Source: an uncultured Pseudomonadota bacterium (lineage in GTDB: Bacteria > Myxococcota_A > UBA796 > SXON01). Taken from it: DNA of 42,315 nt. This document shows, piece by piece, positions 17,588-30,385 of the stretch (positions are counted from its first letter, which is position 1; each line of letters begins with the position of its first letter). The position numbers and the translations under genes are program-made. Location: positions 1-42,315 of the forward strand of contig CAISIK010000125.1 in assembly GCA_903885375.1 (NCBI GenBank), written 5' to 3'. The notes beneath the pieces are model-generated. The model worked only from the letters and a program-made list of their open reading frames with translations. It searched no databases and had not been told where the DNA came from.

Positions 17588-19198
17588 ATGAATGACGACG
17601 CCCGCCCCCTCGAACTGAGCTCCTTCGCCCGCCTCGGCTCGTTCCTGCTCTTCACCGCAGGGATCGCGGCCATCTTCGCCGGCGGGCAGGTGTGGTGGGC
17701 GGTCATCTTCGCCAAGGCATGGCAGGGGTGGCTGCCGGTGGCGCAGATGGCGGGGGGCACGGTGGCCGTGATGCTCGCCGTGCACCTCAACCACCCCCGG
17801 AGCTGGGCGCTGTTCCTCACGCTCCCGTTGCTCTGCGCCCTCGCCTGCGGCGGGGCCCCGTGGGCCATCTGGCTCATGACGAAGGGGGTCTTCACGGCGC
17901 TCACCGTCTTCGCGCCCGGGTGGGCGCTCCTCGCCTTCCTCGTGGTGCTCGCCACCATGGGCGAGATCCTCCGCGTCTCGCGCGCGCGGGCCGCGGCCGA
18001 CCGTGAGACCGCCCGGCTCACCGCCGAGGCGGCCGCCGCCGGCTACGGCTACGCCCGCGGCGGCGCCCGCGGCAGTGGCTGGGTGCTCCCCGCCATGCTG
18101 TCGGCGGCTGCTCTCCCGGTCGCCGCGTTCATCACCGCCGTGGGATGGCCCGACACGTGGGCGCTCATCTCCTTCCGGCTCGGCGGCCTCGCGGCGGGGC
18201 GGAACCCCTTCGGCGAGAGCTTCGTAGAGGACGCGACGAACTACCCCTACGAGGGCTCGCCGGTGTCCTGGTACCTCGACACCGAGAAGCAGTTCATCCC
18301 TCTCCCCGAGGCCCAGGTGCTGGGGTTCATGGACAAGGTGGCCGACGACGTGGCGTGGGCCCTGGCCTCCGAAACCGGCGAGGGCGACCCGCGGGACGCC
18401 GAGGTGGCCCTGTGGGCCGCGGGGCGGCAGAAGGAACTGCCCGTGTGGATCGCCGACAGCCTGCGGCGCCGCGGGGTCTTCTACTCGCGCGAGTCGCTGT
18501 TCTCGCGCAGCTTCGACCCCGCGGTGCACCGCACCCCCGACGCCGTGCACCTCGACTGCGATCAGCTCGTGTACGCCTTCACCCACGTGGCCTGGCGCCT
18601 CGACCTCGCGATGAAGCCCGTGCCCGCGCCCTACCACATGTACCTGCGCTACGACGGCCCCGGCGGCGAGCCGCCCATCTACGTAGAAACGACCGAGTTC
18701 CGGAACGTCGTCGTGACCGAGTACAGCGTGGACTACATGGGCGAGAAGCTCGGCGAGGAGTTCATCATCGACGAGGACTACTTCCCCTCCGGTCGGAGCG
18801 GCACCTGGGCGAGCGAGACCATTCGTGAGGCGGGGGCGCTCTACCAGCCCATGACCGAGCGCGACATCAAGGACAGCATCCTCGCCAACGTGCTGGTGGG
18901 GGTGAAACGCTCGGGGAAGGCCCAGCCCTACCCCGAGGCCTCCGAAGCCCGCCTCCCGGGCACCCGAAGCCTGGAGCTCGTGAGCAACCTTTACGGCTGG
19001 TACGTGGAAACGTCGGAGGCGAAGCTCGCGGAGGGCGACCTCCCGGCGGCCCGCGCGGCGGCCACCCGCGCGCGCGAAATCCGCGCCACCCACGGCCCGC
19101 TCCTCGTCCGCCAGGACACCCCGGAGGAGGAGGTCCTCACCACCGTGGCGCTCATGGAGGCCGAGGCGCGAGGAGATCTCCCACCCGCCGAACCCTAG
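17588..19198 (+). CDS. Membrane protein with transglutaminase-like Cys-His-Glu domain
   Basis: 536 residues. The first ~150 residues have four or more membrane segments (17-35, 48-65, 73-90, 105-125), then a Gly/Ala stretch and another membrane segment (~160-180). The soluble part after residue 190 carries a plausible triad: Cys324 in HLDCDQLVYAF, His350 in APYHMYLRYD and Glu367 in IYVETTEF. That order and spacing fit the SirB1/transglutaminase-like fold, where Cys, His and an acidic residue hydrolyse or ligate amides. The last ~100 residues contain a tetratricopeptide-like stretch ('KLAEGDLPAARAAATRAREI'). No family name was recognised with certainty; the enzyme call is inference from motif spacing. 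Confidence 0.6.
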   Translation: MNDDARPLELSSFARLGSFLLFTAGIAAIFAGGQVWWAVIFAKAWQGWLPVAQMAGGTVAVMLAVHLNHPRSWALFLTLPLLCALACGGAPWAIWLMTKGVFTALTVFAPGWALLAFLVVLATMGEILRVSRARAAADRETARLTAEAAAAGYGYARGGARGSGWVLPAMLSAAALPVAAFITAVGWPDTWALISFRLGGLAAGRNPFGESFVEDATNYPYEGSPVSWYLDTEKQFIPLPEAQVLGFMDKVADDVAWALASETGEGDPRDAEVALWAAGRQKELPVWIADSLRRRGVFYSRESLFSRSFDPAVHRTPDAVHLDCDQLVYAFTHVAWRLDLAMKPVPAPYHMYLRYDGPGGEPPIYVETTEFRNVVVTEYSVDYMGEKLGEEFIIDEDYFPSGRSGTWASETIREAGALYQPMTERDIKDSILANVLVGVKRSGKAQPYPEASEARLPGTRSLELVSNLYGWYVETSEAKLAEGDLPAARAAATRAREIRATHGPLLVRQDTPEEEVLTTVALMEAEARGDLPPAEP

Positions 19199-19243
19199 GG
19201 CACACCCGCTGCCCTCCGGTTAGCCGGGCGCTCCATCCCTGGA

Positions 19244-19759
19244 GTGCTCTTGGCCAATCCTGTCGCAACGTTCGAAACCTCCGAAGGCACCTTCACCGCG
19301 GAGGTGTTCGCCGATCAAATGCCCGTGACCGCGGGCAACTTCATCGCCCTCATCAAGCGGGGCTTCTACGACGGACTGCACTTCCACCGCGTCATCCCCG
19401 GCTTCATGCTGCAGTTCGGCTGCGAGTTCAGCAAGGACCCGCACAGCCCCCGCGCCGGCACCGGCTCGAGCCCGCTCGGCAACGTGGCCGACGAGTTCAC
19501 CGCGAAGCTCTCCAACGAGGTGGGCACCCTCTCGATGGCCAACACCGGTCGTCCCAACTCCGGCGGCGCTCAGTTCTTCGTGAACACCGTCCACAACGCC
19601 TTCCTCGACTGGTTCGACACCCGCACCCCCAGCAAGCACCCCGTCTTCGGCAAGGTCGCCAGCGGGATGGACGTGGTGCGGAAGATCGAGGCCCTCGGCA
19701 GCCGCGGCGGGCCCCTCAGCAAGCCCGTGAAGATGATCAAGGTCACGATCAGCGAGTAG
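19244..19759 (+). CDS. Cyclophilin-type peptidyl-prolyl cis-trans isomerase
   Basis: 171 residues, a single cyclophilin domain without signal peptide, so cytoplasmic. Key blocks are [13 protein letters not shown] (Arg49 is the catalytic Arg), '[17 protein letters not shown]' (the Gln-Phe-Phe substrate pocket) and '[14 protein letters not shown]'. It isomerises Xaa-Pro bonds during protein folding. GTG 19244 is used as start; a TTG at 19250 is an alternative that would remove two residues. Six bases separate its stop from the lspA start, so the two are co-transcribed. Confidence 0.92.
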   Translation: MLLANPVATFETSEGTFTAEVFADQMPVTAGNFIALIKRGFYDGLHFHRVIPGFMLQFGCEFSKDPHSPRAGTGSSPLGNVADEFTAKLSNEVGTLSMANTGRPNSGGAQFFVNTVHNAFLDWFDTRTPSKHPVFGKVASGMDVVRKIEALGSRGGPLSKPVKMIKVTISE

Positions 19760-19765
19760 CGAGCC

Positions 19766-20344
19766 GTGACCACCCCGAAGCAGCGTTGGATGTGGTCGGC
19801 CGTGGTGGGGGTGTTTGCGCTCGATCAGGGCAGCAAGTGGCTCACCCGCCGGCTCCTCCGCGAACGGGTGGATGAGTACATGCTCATCCCCGACTGGTTC
19901 GGGTTCACGCACGCCTCCAACAAGGGCGCGGCCTTCTCCTCGATGGCCGACAGCCCCTACCGGCTCCACATCTTCCTCGCCTTCACGGTGGTGGCGGTGA
20001 GCGCGATCCTGCTCGCCTCCCGCTTCCTCGATCGGAACGACCGGTGGGGCGCCGCGGCCCTCGGCACGCTGCTCGCCGGCGCGCTCGGCAACGGCTTCGA
20101 CCGCGCCTGGTTCGGCCAGGTCACCGACATGATCAAGGTGGCCGCTGGCTCGGGCCCGCTGCGGGAGTGGGCCATCACCAACTACCACACCAACGTGTGG
20201 CCCATCTTCAACGTGGCCGACACCGCCATCTGGGTGGGGGTGATCGGCTTCCCGCTCGCCTGGGCCTTCGCCCGCGACACCGGGCCCGTGGCCCCGGATG
20301 GCAGGTCCTCCCCCTCGCCGGACTCCTCCCCTTCGCTGGACTGA
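19766..20344 (+). CDS. lspA: Lipoprotein signal peptidase (signal peptidase II)
   Basis: 192 residues from GTG 19766. Four membrane spans are seen, and the family residues are in place: Asp20 in ALDQGSKW, Asn52 in ASNKGAAFS, Asp112 in GNGFDR, and the catalytic dyad Asp121 (VTDMI) and Asp152 (FNVADTAI). The loop between the last two is longer than usual. The enzyme cleaves diacylglyceryl-modified prolipoproteins at the lipobox Cys in the inner membrane; several likely clients (the C11 protease, the AgmX-like protein, the aminopeptidase) are encoded in this window. The C-terminal 15 residues are a Ser/Pro-rich tail not shared by the family. Confidence 0.95.
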   Translation: MTTPKQRWMWSAVVGVFALDQGSKWLTRRLLRERVDEYMLIPDWFGFTHASNKGAAFSSMADSPYRLHIFLAFTVVAVSAILLASRFLDRNDRWGAAALGTLLAGALGNGFDRAWFGQVTDMIKVAAGSGPLREWAITNYHTNVWPIFNVADTAIWVGVIGFPLAWAFARDTGPVAPDGRSSPSPDSSPSLD

Positions 20345-20387
20345 CCGGGATCGCTGTGCCCCTTCGGGGTGCGGCCAGGTCCCCGTC

Positions 20388-21551
20388 ATGTTCCATTGCC
20401 CGATGCTCGGACTGATCCTAGCCGGAGGCGGGGCGCGCGGCGCCTACGAAGCCGGCGTGCTGCGCTACGTCTTCACCACGCTGGCGAAGCGCCACGACAT
20501 CAACCCCAACCCCGACCTCATCTCGGGAACCAGCGTGGGCGCCCTCAACGGGGCGTGGGTGGGGGCGCGCGGCGCCGATGGCGCCTCGCAGCTGTGGGAG
20601 TTCTGGCAGAAGGTCACGATCGATCAGGTCTACAACTTCTCGGCGGCGGACTTCCTTCGCCGGCCCTCGCGCTGGCTCGAACGCACCACGGAGTTCGGCG
20701 AAGGCGTCGGCATCTTCGACCCCACGCCGCTCTATCGGCTCATCCGCACGAGCGTGCCCTGGGAGGCGCTGCACGCGCGCATCGACCGCCGCGAGCTCCG
20801 CGCCTTCATGGTCTCGGCCACCGACGTGGGCAGCGGCCGCACCCGGATATTCACCGACGGCAACGTGCGCCTGCGCCGCGCGGCCACCTCCACCCCCACG
20901 GCCACTCGCATCGGCCCCGAACACTGCCTCGCGAGCGCCGCCATCCCCTTCATCTTCCCCGGCATCCGCATCGGCGGGCGCTACTTCGTGGATGGCGCCC
21001 TGCGCCAGAACACGCCGCTCTCGCCCGCGGTGGAGGCGGGGGTGAACCGTGCGCTGGTGATCGGCGTCAAACGCCTCAAGTCGGAGGAGGACGCGCCCAA
21101 CAGCTCGCCGTCGCCCGCGTTCCTCGCCGGCAAGGCGCTCAACGCGCTCCTGCTCGACCCGATCGAGGAGAACATTCGCCGCATCGATGCGCTCAACGAG
21201 CTCATGCGCTGGGGCCAGTCCGCCTACCCCGACTTCATGGAGCGGCTACGCGGTGAGTTCAAGCCCTACCAGATCGTGGAGCACGTCTTCCTGCGCCCGT
21301 CAGAGGACTTGGGCCGCATGGCCGCCGACATCTTCGCCCGCAGCCGAGACGATCTGCCCTGGGCCGTGTCGCGGCTGCTGGGCAGCCTGTCGGGCGGCCC
21401 CGACCAGAAGGAGGCCGACCTGATGAGCTACCTCTTCTTCGACCACCGCTTCACCGGCGCGGTGGAGTCCCTCGGCTACGAGGACGCCGCCCGCGAAGAC
21501 GAGAAGCTCGCGGAGCTGTTCACCCGTCCGCCCCTGCCCCGTCTGCATTGA
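20388..21551 (+). CDS. Patatin-like phospholipase
   Basis: 387 residues from ATG 20388, chosen because the oxyanion-hole motif GGGARG starts only a dozen residues later (residues 13-18); the frame is open further upstream but overlaps lspA and reads as shadow. The nucleophile is Ser49 in GTSVG, and the catalytic Asp is Asp202 in VDGALRQNTP, together the patatin Ser-Asp dyad. No signal peptide, so cytosolic or membrane-associated acyl hydrolase. About 75 residues at the C-terminus lie outside the core. It follows lspA by 43 nt on the same strand. Confidence 0.9.
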   Translation: MFHCPMLGLILAGGGARGAYEAGVLRYVFTTLAKRHDINPNPDLISGTSVGALNGAWVGARGADGASQLWEFWQKVTIDQVYNFSAADFLRRPSRWLERTTEFGEGVGIFDPTPLYRLIRTSVPWEALHARIDRRELRAFMVSATDVGSGRTRIFTDGNVRLRRAATSTPTATRIGPEHCLASAAIPFIFPGIRIGGRYFVDGALRQNTPLSPAVEAGVNRALVIGVKRLKSEEDAPNSSPSPAFLAGKALNALLLDPIEENIRRIDALNELMRWGQSAYPDFMERLRGEFKPYQIVEHVFLRPSEDLGRMAADIFARSRDDLPWAVSRLLGSLSGGPDQKEADLMSYLFFDHRFTGAVESLGYEDAAREDEKLAELFTRPPLPRLH

Positions 21552-21567
21552 ACCGCCCCGGCCGCCC

Positions 21568-22722
21568 TCAGGAAGCCGGACCCGAAGCCCAGCTCTCCCA
21601 CCGCGGGTCGTCGGCGAGGGCCGCGAGCTCCTCGGCATCCCGAAGCACGGAGAGATCGGCCACGCCATCCGCCCGCACCCGCTCCACCCACGCGGCGGCC
21701 TCATCGAGGCGATCGAGCCGACCGTACGCCCGCGCCAGCACAGCGGAGGCGTGCGCGCCGGCCCCGCGATCATGCGCGAGCCGCCCGAGATCGACCGCGG
21801 CCTGCGTGGCCCGCGCTTCGAGCGCTGCTCCCGCCGCCACCGCGAGCACCCCGCCGGGGATGACCTTGCCATCCGGCCCCGCGGCGATCGCCGCCAGCGC
21901 CGAGAACCGGCGGGCCGCAACGAAGAGCTCCACCAGCTCGGTGCCCGTGGCCGCATCTGGGGAGCGGACGAAGCGGGAACGCACGGCTTGGAGCGGATCG
22001 TCGTTGGGAGAGGCCCCCTTGGCCGGCGCCACGGACTCGCGGGGGCGGAGCTCCACCACCTGACCCGCCGGCGCGCGCCGCTCCGGGCGCACGCCAATGA
22101 CCGGCGGAAGGGCGCGCACCGCGCTTACCGCCTGGACCAGCGAGAAGACGCAGATGACCGCCCAGAAGTAGAGGCCCACCGCGATGGACAACGGGATGGA
22201 CAGCGCCGCGACGAGGATGGTGAGGTAGTACGGCAGCCGCGGACGGGACGGGAAGAAGCGCAGCAGGAGCAGGCGCGCCACGTTGCCCCCATCGAGGGGC
22301 ATCATCGGCACGAGGTTGAGCACCGACCAGAACACGGTGATGGTGAGCAGCACCCCGAGGAGCTCGGAGAGCCCCCCGAGCACCGGCGCCGGGATGAACG
22401 TGAGCGCCAGGAAGACCGGCACCGCCAGCAGGAGGCCCGCGCCGGGGCCGGCGAGCGACACCGCCACCTCCCGCCAGATGGAGGTGCGCCCGAAGCTACC
22501 CTCGCGGCCGGCGAGGCCGCCGAAGCCGTGGAGCACGATGTAGGGCTCGAACCCGTAGGCCCGCATCACGAGCGCATGGCCCAGCTCGTGAACGAGGATC
22601 GCCACGAACGAGACCACCATCCAGGTGATCATCCCCATCACGGTTCCACCGAAGGCCCCGACCATCACGCTGATGAGCAGGAAGCTCGGTTCGATCCGTA
22701 CGGGGATACCCAGAATTCGCAC
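21568..22722 (-). CDS. M50 (site-2 protease-like) membrane metalloprotease with soluble helical tail
   Basis: 384 residues from GTG 22722. Zinc ligands sit in HELGH at 45-49 within the second membrane segment, and the partner Asp is in the MMPLDGGN motif (~160). Five or six membrane spans fill the first ~215 residues. The rest (~225-384) is soluble and Ala-rich, with repeat-like helices ('ASAVLARAYGRLDRLDEAAA') reminiscent of TPRs. Site-2 proteases cleave within membranes to release anti-sigma factors or regulators. There is no PDZ domain. It is convergent with the patatin gene (16 nt between stops). Confidence 0.85.
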   Translation of the reverse strand: MRILGIPVRIEPSFLLISVMVGAFGGTVMGMITWMVVSFVAILVHELGHALVMRAYGFEPYIVLHGFGGLAGREGSFGRTSIWREVAVSLAGPGAGLLLAVPVFLALTFIPAPVLGGLSELLGVLLTITVFWSVLNLVPMMPLDGGNVARLLLLRFFPSRPRLPYYLTILVAALSIPLSIAVGLYFWAVICVFSLVQAVSAVRALPPVIGVRPERRAPAGQVVELRPRESVAPAKGASPNDDPLQAVRSRFVRSPDAATGTELVELFVAARRFSALAAIAAGPDGKVIPGGVLAVAAGAALEARATQAAVDLGRLAHDRGAGAHASAVLARAYGRLDRLDEAAAWVERVRADGVADLSVLRDAEELAALADDPRWESWASGPAS

Positions 22723-22765
22723 GCGCGCCTCCGCAAGCGAGATGTATGCACGCGCGGGCGGAACG

Positions 22766-25630
<2,865 letters not shown>

Positions 25631-25803
25631 GGGGCCGCTCCGAGGGCGCCGCAAGCTATCCCGAGGCGGGTCGGGCGGGAAGGCGCTCGGGGCGATGGCC
25701 GGAGGCCCGGCCCCGGGGTTCACCGCGGCCCGCTGGCCATCGCGCGCGGCGTCGATTCCGGCATCGATTTCCGTGGATGGGTCCGCCGCCGCGGATTAGC
25801 CCG

Positions 25804-27351
25804 GTGCGTCCCGGGTTCCATGTGTTCCTGCTCTTCTCCGCACACGCGCTGGCCCTGCCAGCCGGCACCCTCACGGCCACGTTCGAGCGCTCCGCCGACG
25901 AAGCGGGCGTTCCGCCGGCCCTGCTCCTCGCCATCGGCTTCGAGGCCTCCCACCTCCTCCCGCACGAGGAGGCGAGCGCCTGGGGCGGACGCACCCTCTT
26001 CGACTTCGTGGAGATCGACGAGATCGGCGGCCCCGACCTCGAGCGCGCCAGCGCGCTGATCGCCACCGATCCCAACCGGGTCGTCGCCGACTGGCGCCTC
26101 GCCACCCGCGCGGCCGCGGCGCTCCTCGCCGACTCCGCGCGGGCCACGAACGGCGGCATGCTGCCCGACCCCACCGATCTCGACGCGTGGCAGCCCGCGC
26201 TGCGCGCCTTCTCCGGGCGGCAGGAGCCGCTCCTGCAGGACCTCTACGTTCAGGGCGTCTACACGCTCCTGCGGCGGGGGTTCGAGGCGGAGGGCGTGCT
26301 CGGCACGGCGAGGATCGCGCCGCAGCCCGTGTCGGTGTGCCGGCCCGTGGCGCCGCCGCCGGGCTCCACCGACTACACGGGCGCGGAGGCCTACGTGCAG
26401 GCCTGCAGCGAGAACTACAGCGACTACTCTCGCGGCAGCGCCGACATCGACATGGTCATCATCCACACCGTGCAGGGCTCCTACGGGGGGTGCGCCTCGT
26501 GGTTCCAGAACTGCTCGGCGGGCGCGAGCGCCCACTACGTGGTCCGCAGCTCCGACGGCGCCGTCACCCAGATGGTGAGCGAGGCCGATGTGGCCTGGCA
26601 CGCCGGAAATTGGGACGTGAACCTGCGCAGCGTGGGCATCGAGCACGAAGGCTACATCTCGGAGTGCAGCTACTACACGGATGAGCTCTACGCGGGCTCC
26701 GCGGCGCTCACCCGCGACATCGCCTCGCGGCAGGGCGTGCCGCTCGATCGCAGCCACATCATCGGCCACGACGAGGTGCCCGACCCCGATGGCAGCGGCT
26801 ACGGCGGCTCCGGCCACCACACCGACCCCGGCGACTGCTGGGATTGGGACTACTACATGACGCTCCTCACCGGCGGGAGCGGGGGCGAGCTCATCGGCTA
26901 CGTGCGCGCCGAGGACATCTACAACGCCGATGGCAACCTCGTGGGCGCCACCGCCTGGATCGAAGAAACCGGCGCGACCACCGTGGTGGGCGAGGATGGC
27001 CTCTACCGCTTCGCGGGCGCGCCCGCGGGCAACTACACGGTCCACGCCTCGATCTCCGGCTACGCCGAGGGCACCTGCTTCGCAGAGCTCACCGGCTCGC
27101 AGGAATGGTGCAGCATCGCGCTCTTCCCGGGCACCGTCGAGGACACGGGCGGCGGGGCGGACACGGGCGGCGGGGCGGACACGGGCGAGGACACCGGCAC
27201 CGACAAGCTCCCCCTCCGCCCGCCCGGCGCCCCCGGGAAGCCGGTGGAGATGCCCGAGGTGGGCGCGGGCTGCGCAGCCCTTCCCGGCGCCTCCGCCGGT
27301 TGGGCGCTCGCGCTCGCCGCGCTCGGCCTGCGCCGCGCCCGGCGTCGGTAG
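25804..27351 (+). CDS. Secreted N-acetylmuramoyl-L-alanine amidase with MYXO-CTERM-like tail
   Basis: 515 residues from GTG 25804, with a Leu/Ala-rich signal-type start (HVFLLFSAHALALPAG). Residues ~25-190 are an unassigned region; an amidase_2-like domain follows with zinc ligand His221 in VIIHT, 'DVAWHAGNWDVN' and the paired His338-His339 before DPG. A beta-sandwich, carboxypeptidase-regulatory-like module (~365-440, 'GATAWIEETGATTVVGEDG') comes next, then an acidic Thr/Gly/Asp linker built of tandem 18-nt units, and a C-terminal tail with GAGCAALPG, a hydrophobic segment and RRARRR, which is the MYXO-CTERM plan. It should cleave the peptide stem of murein outside the cytoplasm. Confidence 0.88.
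   Translation: MRPGFHVFLLFSAHALALPAGTLTATFERSADEAGVPPALLLAIGFEASHLLPHEEASAWGGRTLFDFVEIDEIGGPDLERASALIATDPNRVVADWRLATRAAAALLADSARATNGGMLPDPTDLDAWQPALRAFSGRQEPLLQDLYVQGVYTLLRRGFEAEGVLGTARIAPQPVSVCRPVAPPPGSTDYTGAEAYVQACSENYSDYSRGSADIDMVIIHTVQGSYGGCASWFQNCSAGASAHYVVRSSDGAVTQMVSEADVAWHAGNWDVNLRSVGIEHEGYISECSYYTDELYAGSAALTRDIASRQGVPLDRSHIIGHDEVPDPDGSGYGGSGHHTDPGDCWDWDYYMTLLTGGSGGELIGYVRAEDIYNADGNLVGATAWIEETGATTVVGEDGLYRFAGAPAGNYTVHASISGYAEGTCFAELTGSQEWCSIALFPGTVEDTGGGADTGGGADTGEDTGTDKLPLRPPGAPGKPVEMPEVGAGCAALPGASAGWALALAALGLRRARRR
27142..27189. repeat. Tandem 18-nt repeat coding for the acidic linker
   Basis: Two perfect 18-nt units (27142-27159 and 27160-27177, GACACGGGCGGCGGGGCG) are followed by a third diverged start (GACACGGGCGAGG). 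It codes for a DTGGGA-type linker in the amidase. Such units expand or shrink by slippage. Confidence 0.85.
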
Positions 27352-27357
27352 GCGGGC

Positions 27358-27870
27358 TTGCTCTCCTCGCTGGTCCTCCCGCTCCTCGCGGGGTGCAACC
27401 CTCCCGTGAAGGTGCCGCCGGCGCCGCCGCCGCGGGCCACGCTGGTGTCATTGCAGACCTCGGCGGTCACCTCGGCCGACAAGGAGGCCATCCTCCGCAC
27501 CGTGGCGGCGGCCGATGCCCGCCCCTGCTTCGAGGCCCTGCTCCTGCGCTCACCCACGACGTACGGCGAAGTGCTCGTGCAGTTCACCATCGCCCCCGAC
27601 GGCGCCGTGAGCGAAGCCCACCCGGAGTTCGCCACCCTCGGCGACGCCGACGCCGAACGCTGCGTGGCCGACGCCGTGCGCGCCGTGCGCTTCACCAACC
27701 GCGACACCGCGATCACGGTCCTGTACCCCTTCCTGCTGCTCACGGAGCGCACGCCCCCGGAGGTCGGCCGCGCGCTCCGCGACCGCTACGGGCTCATCCC
27801 GGAGTCGGAACGGAACCCGGGCAGCGCCCCCGACGACGTTCCCCCTCCGGGCATCGTCGTGGTCTGGTAG
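27358..27870 (+). CDS. AgmX/TonB C-terminal-like lipoprotein
   Basis: 170 residues from TTG 27358, seven nt after the amidase gene. The N-terminus MLSSLVLPLLAGC has a textbook lipobox (LAGC), so it is a lipoprotein. The folded part (~45-130) contains two Cys ('ARPCFEALLL' and 'AERCVADAVRAVRF') around 'GEVLVQFTIAPDGAVSEA', which is the pattern of the TonB/AgmX/PglI C-terminal domain found in many myxobacterial envelope proteins. No TonB-dependent receptor is nearby. Probably a periplasmic-face envelope protein of unknown role. Confidence 0.65.
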   Translation: MLSSLVLPLLAGCNPPVKVPPAPPPRATLVSLQTSAVTSADKEAILRTVAAADARPCFEALLLRSPTTYGEVLVQFTIAPDGAVSEAHPEFATLGDADAERCVADAVRAVRFTNRDTAITVLYPFLLLTERTPPEVGRALRDRYGLIPESERNPGSAPDDVPPPGIVVVW

Positions 27871-27885
27871 TCGAGCCGCCCCGGC

Positions 27886-28836
<951 letters not shown>

Positions 28837-28973
28837 CGGCGTGCGCTCCTTGTCCCCACCACGGGAAGATCGGCTTGGTGGCGGGGATCGGCGGCGTTCC
28901 AACCAGACTTGAGCGAAAGCCCCGTTCGTTGCGTGCTTCGAACGCTGTCCGAAAATTCGGACGCACGCCGGGT

Positions 28974-30005
28974 TCAAGGACCGAGGGTGGCGAAGGGGTC
29001 GCGCGCGCCGCGGGTCCTCGCGCGGATGTCCTCGATGAACGCGGCGAGATCGCCGTGGTGCCGGTCGAGGATGGCGAGGAACGCGGCATGGCCGGTGTTG
29101 TAGGTGCGAAACTGGGAAAGGCGGGCGTTGTTCCAGGTCTGGGCGCGCGCGTAGCGCACCCAGGACTCCGGGTCGCGGAGGTCGGCGGCGGCCACACGGT
29201 CGGGGAAGGCCGCGAGCAGCGCGGCCTTGGCGGCGAGGCGGTCCGGTTCCGTGCCCGCGCCGCCGTAGACGGCCTCCAGCTCCCGTGCCAGCGCCACGAG
29301 GAGGCCGGTAAAGACATCACTGTCGTGGTTGGCATCCCGGGCGGCCCGGACCACCGCGGAGTCGGGGCCGTATTTCTCCACGAGGAAGCGGTCGCCCGCC
29401 GCCTCGCCCACCACGCTGGCGAAGCTCTCGTTGAAGGACACCGAGCCGGGAATCCAGAGGGTGGCGTGCGCCAGCTCGTGACACACCGTCTCCGCGATGC
29501 GCGGCTCGTTCCAGCGCAGCATCGCGGGGAGCACCGGGTCCCGGAACCAGCCGAGGGTGCTGTAGGCGCCCACCTCGCGCACGTGAACCTCCTGGCCCTC
29601 GCCCTCCAGCCGGGTGCGCCAGGCGCCCACCGCTTCGTCGGTGAAAAAGCCGAGGTAGGGCACCTTCCCCACGATCGGGAACCACCACGTGCGGGGCGCG
29701 AGGGACAGCGGCGGCGCGGCCGACAGGTTCCAGATGCGGCGGTGCCAGCGCACGGCGTAGCGGTCGTAGTTGTGGGTGGCGGAGAGGCCGATGCGGGCGC
29801 CGAAGGCCTTGACCTCGGCGAACAGGCGGAGCCGTTGCTCCTCGCCCACGCTCAGCGCGCCGCCGGCGAGCACCGCCTCCACCGGCTCTCCCGAGGTCAG
29901 GAGCTCCGCCTGGTAGGCCGCGCTCGACACCACGTAGTGCACGCCGCAGCCGGCGTTGAGCCCGGCCGTGAGGAGAGCGACCGGAATGTGCGCCCGCCAC
30001 CCCAC
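28974..30005 (-). CDS. PF10023-like putative aminopeptidase, lipoprotein
   Basis: 343 residues from GTG 30005; the frame can start at TTG 30035 (353 residues), but the later start gives a compact signal ending in the lipobox GLNAGC. The family signature is visible: '[16 protein letters not shown]', then the zinc motif HELAHATLW and the downstream '[10 protein letters not shown]' Glu. COG4324/PF10023 proteins are annotated as putative membrane-associated aminopeptidases. It lies divergent to the FtsB-like gene. The C-terminal ~80 residues are helical and charged. Confidence 0.78.
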   Translation of the reverse strand: MGWRAHIPVALLTAGLNAGCGVHYVVSSAAYQAELLTSGEPVEAVLAGGALSVGEEQRLRLFAEVKAFGARIGLSATHNYDRYAVRWHRRIWNLSAAPPLSLAPRTWWFPIVGKVPYLGFFTDEAVGAWRTRLEGEGQEVHVREVGAYSTLGWFRDPVLPAMLRWNEPRIAETVCHELAHATLWIPGSVSFNESFASVVGEAAGDRFLVEKYGPDSAVVRAARDANHDSDVFTGLLVALARELEAVYGGAGTEPDRLAAKAALLAAFPDRVAAADLRDPESWVRYARAQTWNNARLSQFRTYNTGHAAFLAILDRHHGDLAAFIEDIRARTRGARDPFATLGP

Positions 30006-30033
30006 GAAAAGCGCGTGGAACGTTGTCAGCGGC

Positions 30034-30051
30034 AAGGGTCGTGATACCCTT
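30034..30051. promoter_or_regulatory. Inverted repeat AAGGGT-N6-ACCCTT between divergent genes
   Basis: A perfect 6-bp palindromic pair (30034-30039 and 30046-30051) occupies most of the short divergent space in front of the FtsB-like start. It could be an operator or a stem in the transcript leader; the TTG alternative start of the aminopeptidase gene overlaps it. Confidence 0.35.
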
Positions 30052-30062
30052 TACACGTCAAG

Positions 30063-30359
30063 ATGGAACTCCTCAAGAGTCGACTCCTCTGGAACGTCCT
30101 CCCCACCGTTGCGGTGGTGGTGATCCTGTATCTTGCCGTGTGGGGCGAAAACGGCGTCATCAAGCAGCGCGAGCTCCTGCGGGATGCCGAGCGCGCCGAG
30201 CACCGTCTGGCGGTCGTGCGCGGTGAGAACGCCACCCTCGAGCACGACATCCTGCGCCTGCGGAGCGATACCGAAGCGCAGCGTCGCGCCGCGGCCGAAG
30301 AGCTGCTGCTCGTACCCGCCCACAGCACCGTGTACCGGTTCCCGCCCAACACGCCTTGA
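30063..30359 (+). CDS. FtsB/DivIC-type septum-formation protein
   Basis: 98 residues. A short cytoplasmic N-terminus, one membrane helix (~11-27, 'VLPTVAVVVILYLAVWGENG'), then a periplasmic coiled coil ('VIKQRELLRDAERAEHRLAV' to ~80) of Leu and charged heptads. That plan and size are those of FtsB/DivIC, which join FtsL and FtsQ at the division site. FtsL and FtsQ are not in the window. It precedes the xanthine-dehydrogenase-like gene by 26 nt. Confidence 0.75.
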   Translation: MELLKSRLLWNVLPTVAVVVILYLAVWGENGVIKQRELLRDAERAEHRLAVVRGENATLEHDILRLRSDTEAQRRAAAEELLLVPAHSTVYRFPPNTP

Positions 30360-30385
30360 GGTCGGGCATCGGATAGCCGGGTCGG

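Noticed and set aside
20355..20372. CCCC-TTC-GGGG hairpin between lspA and the patatin gene as a terminator
   Set aside because: The stem is only four base pairs and no T-run follows; it is too short to support a call, and the genes are co-directional.
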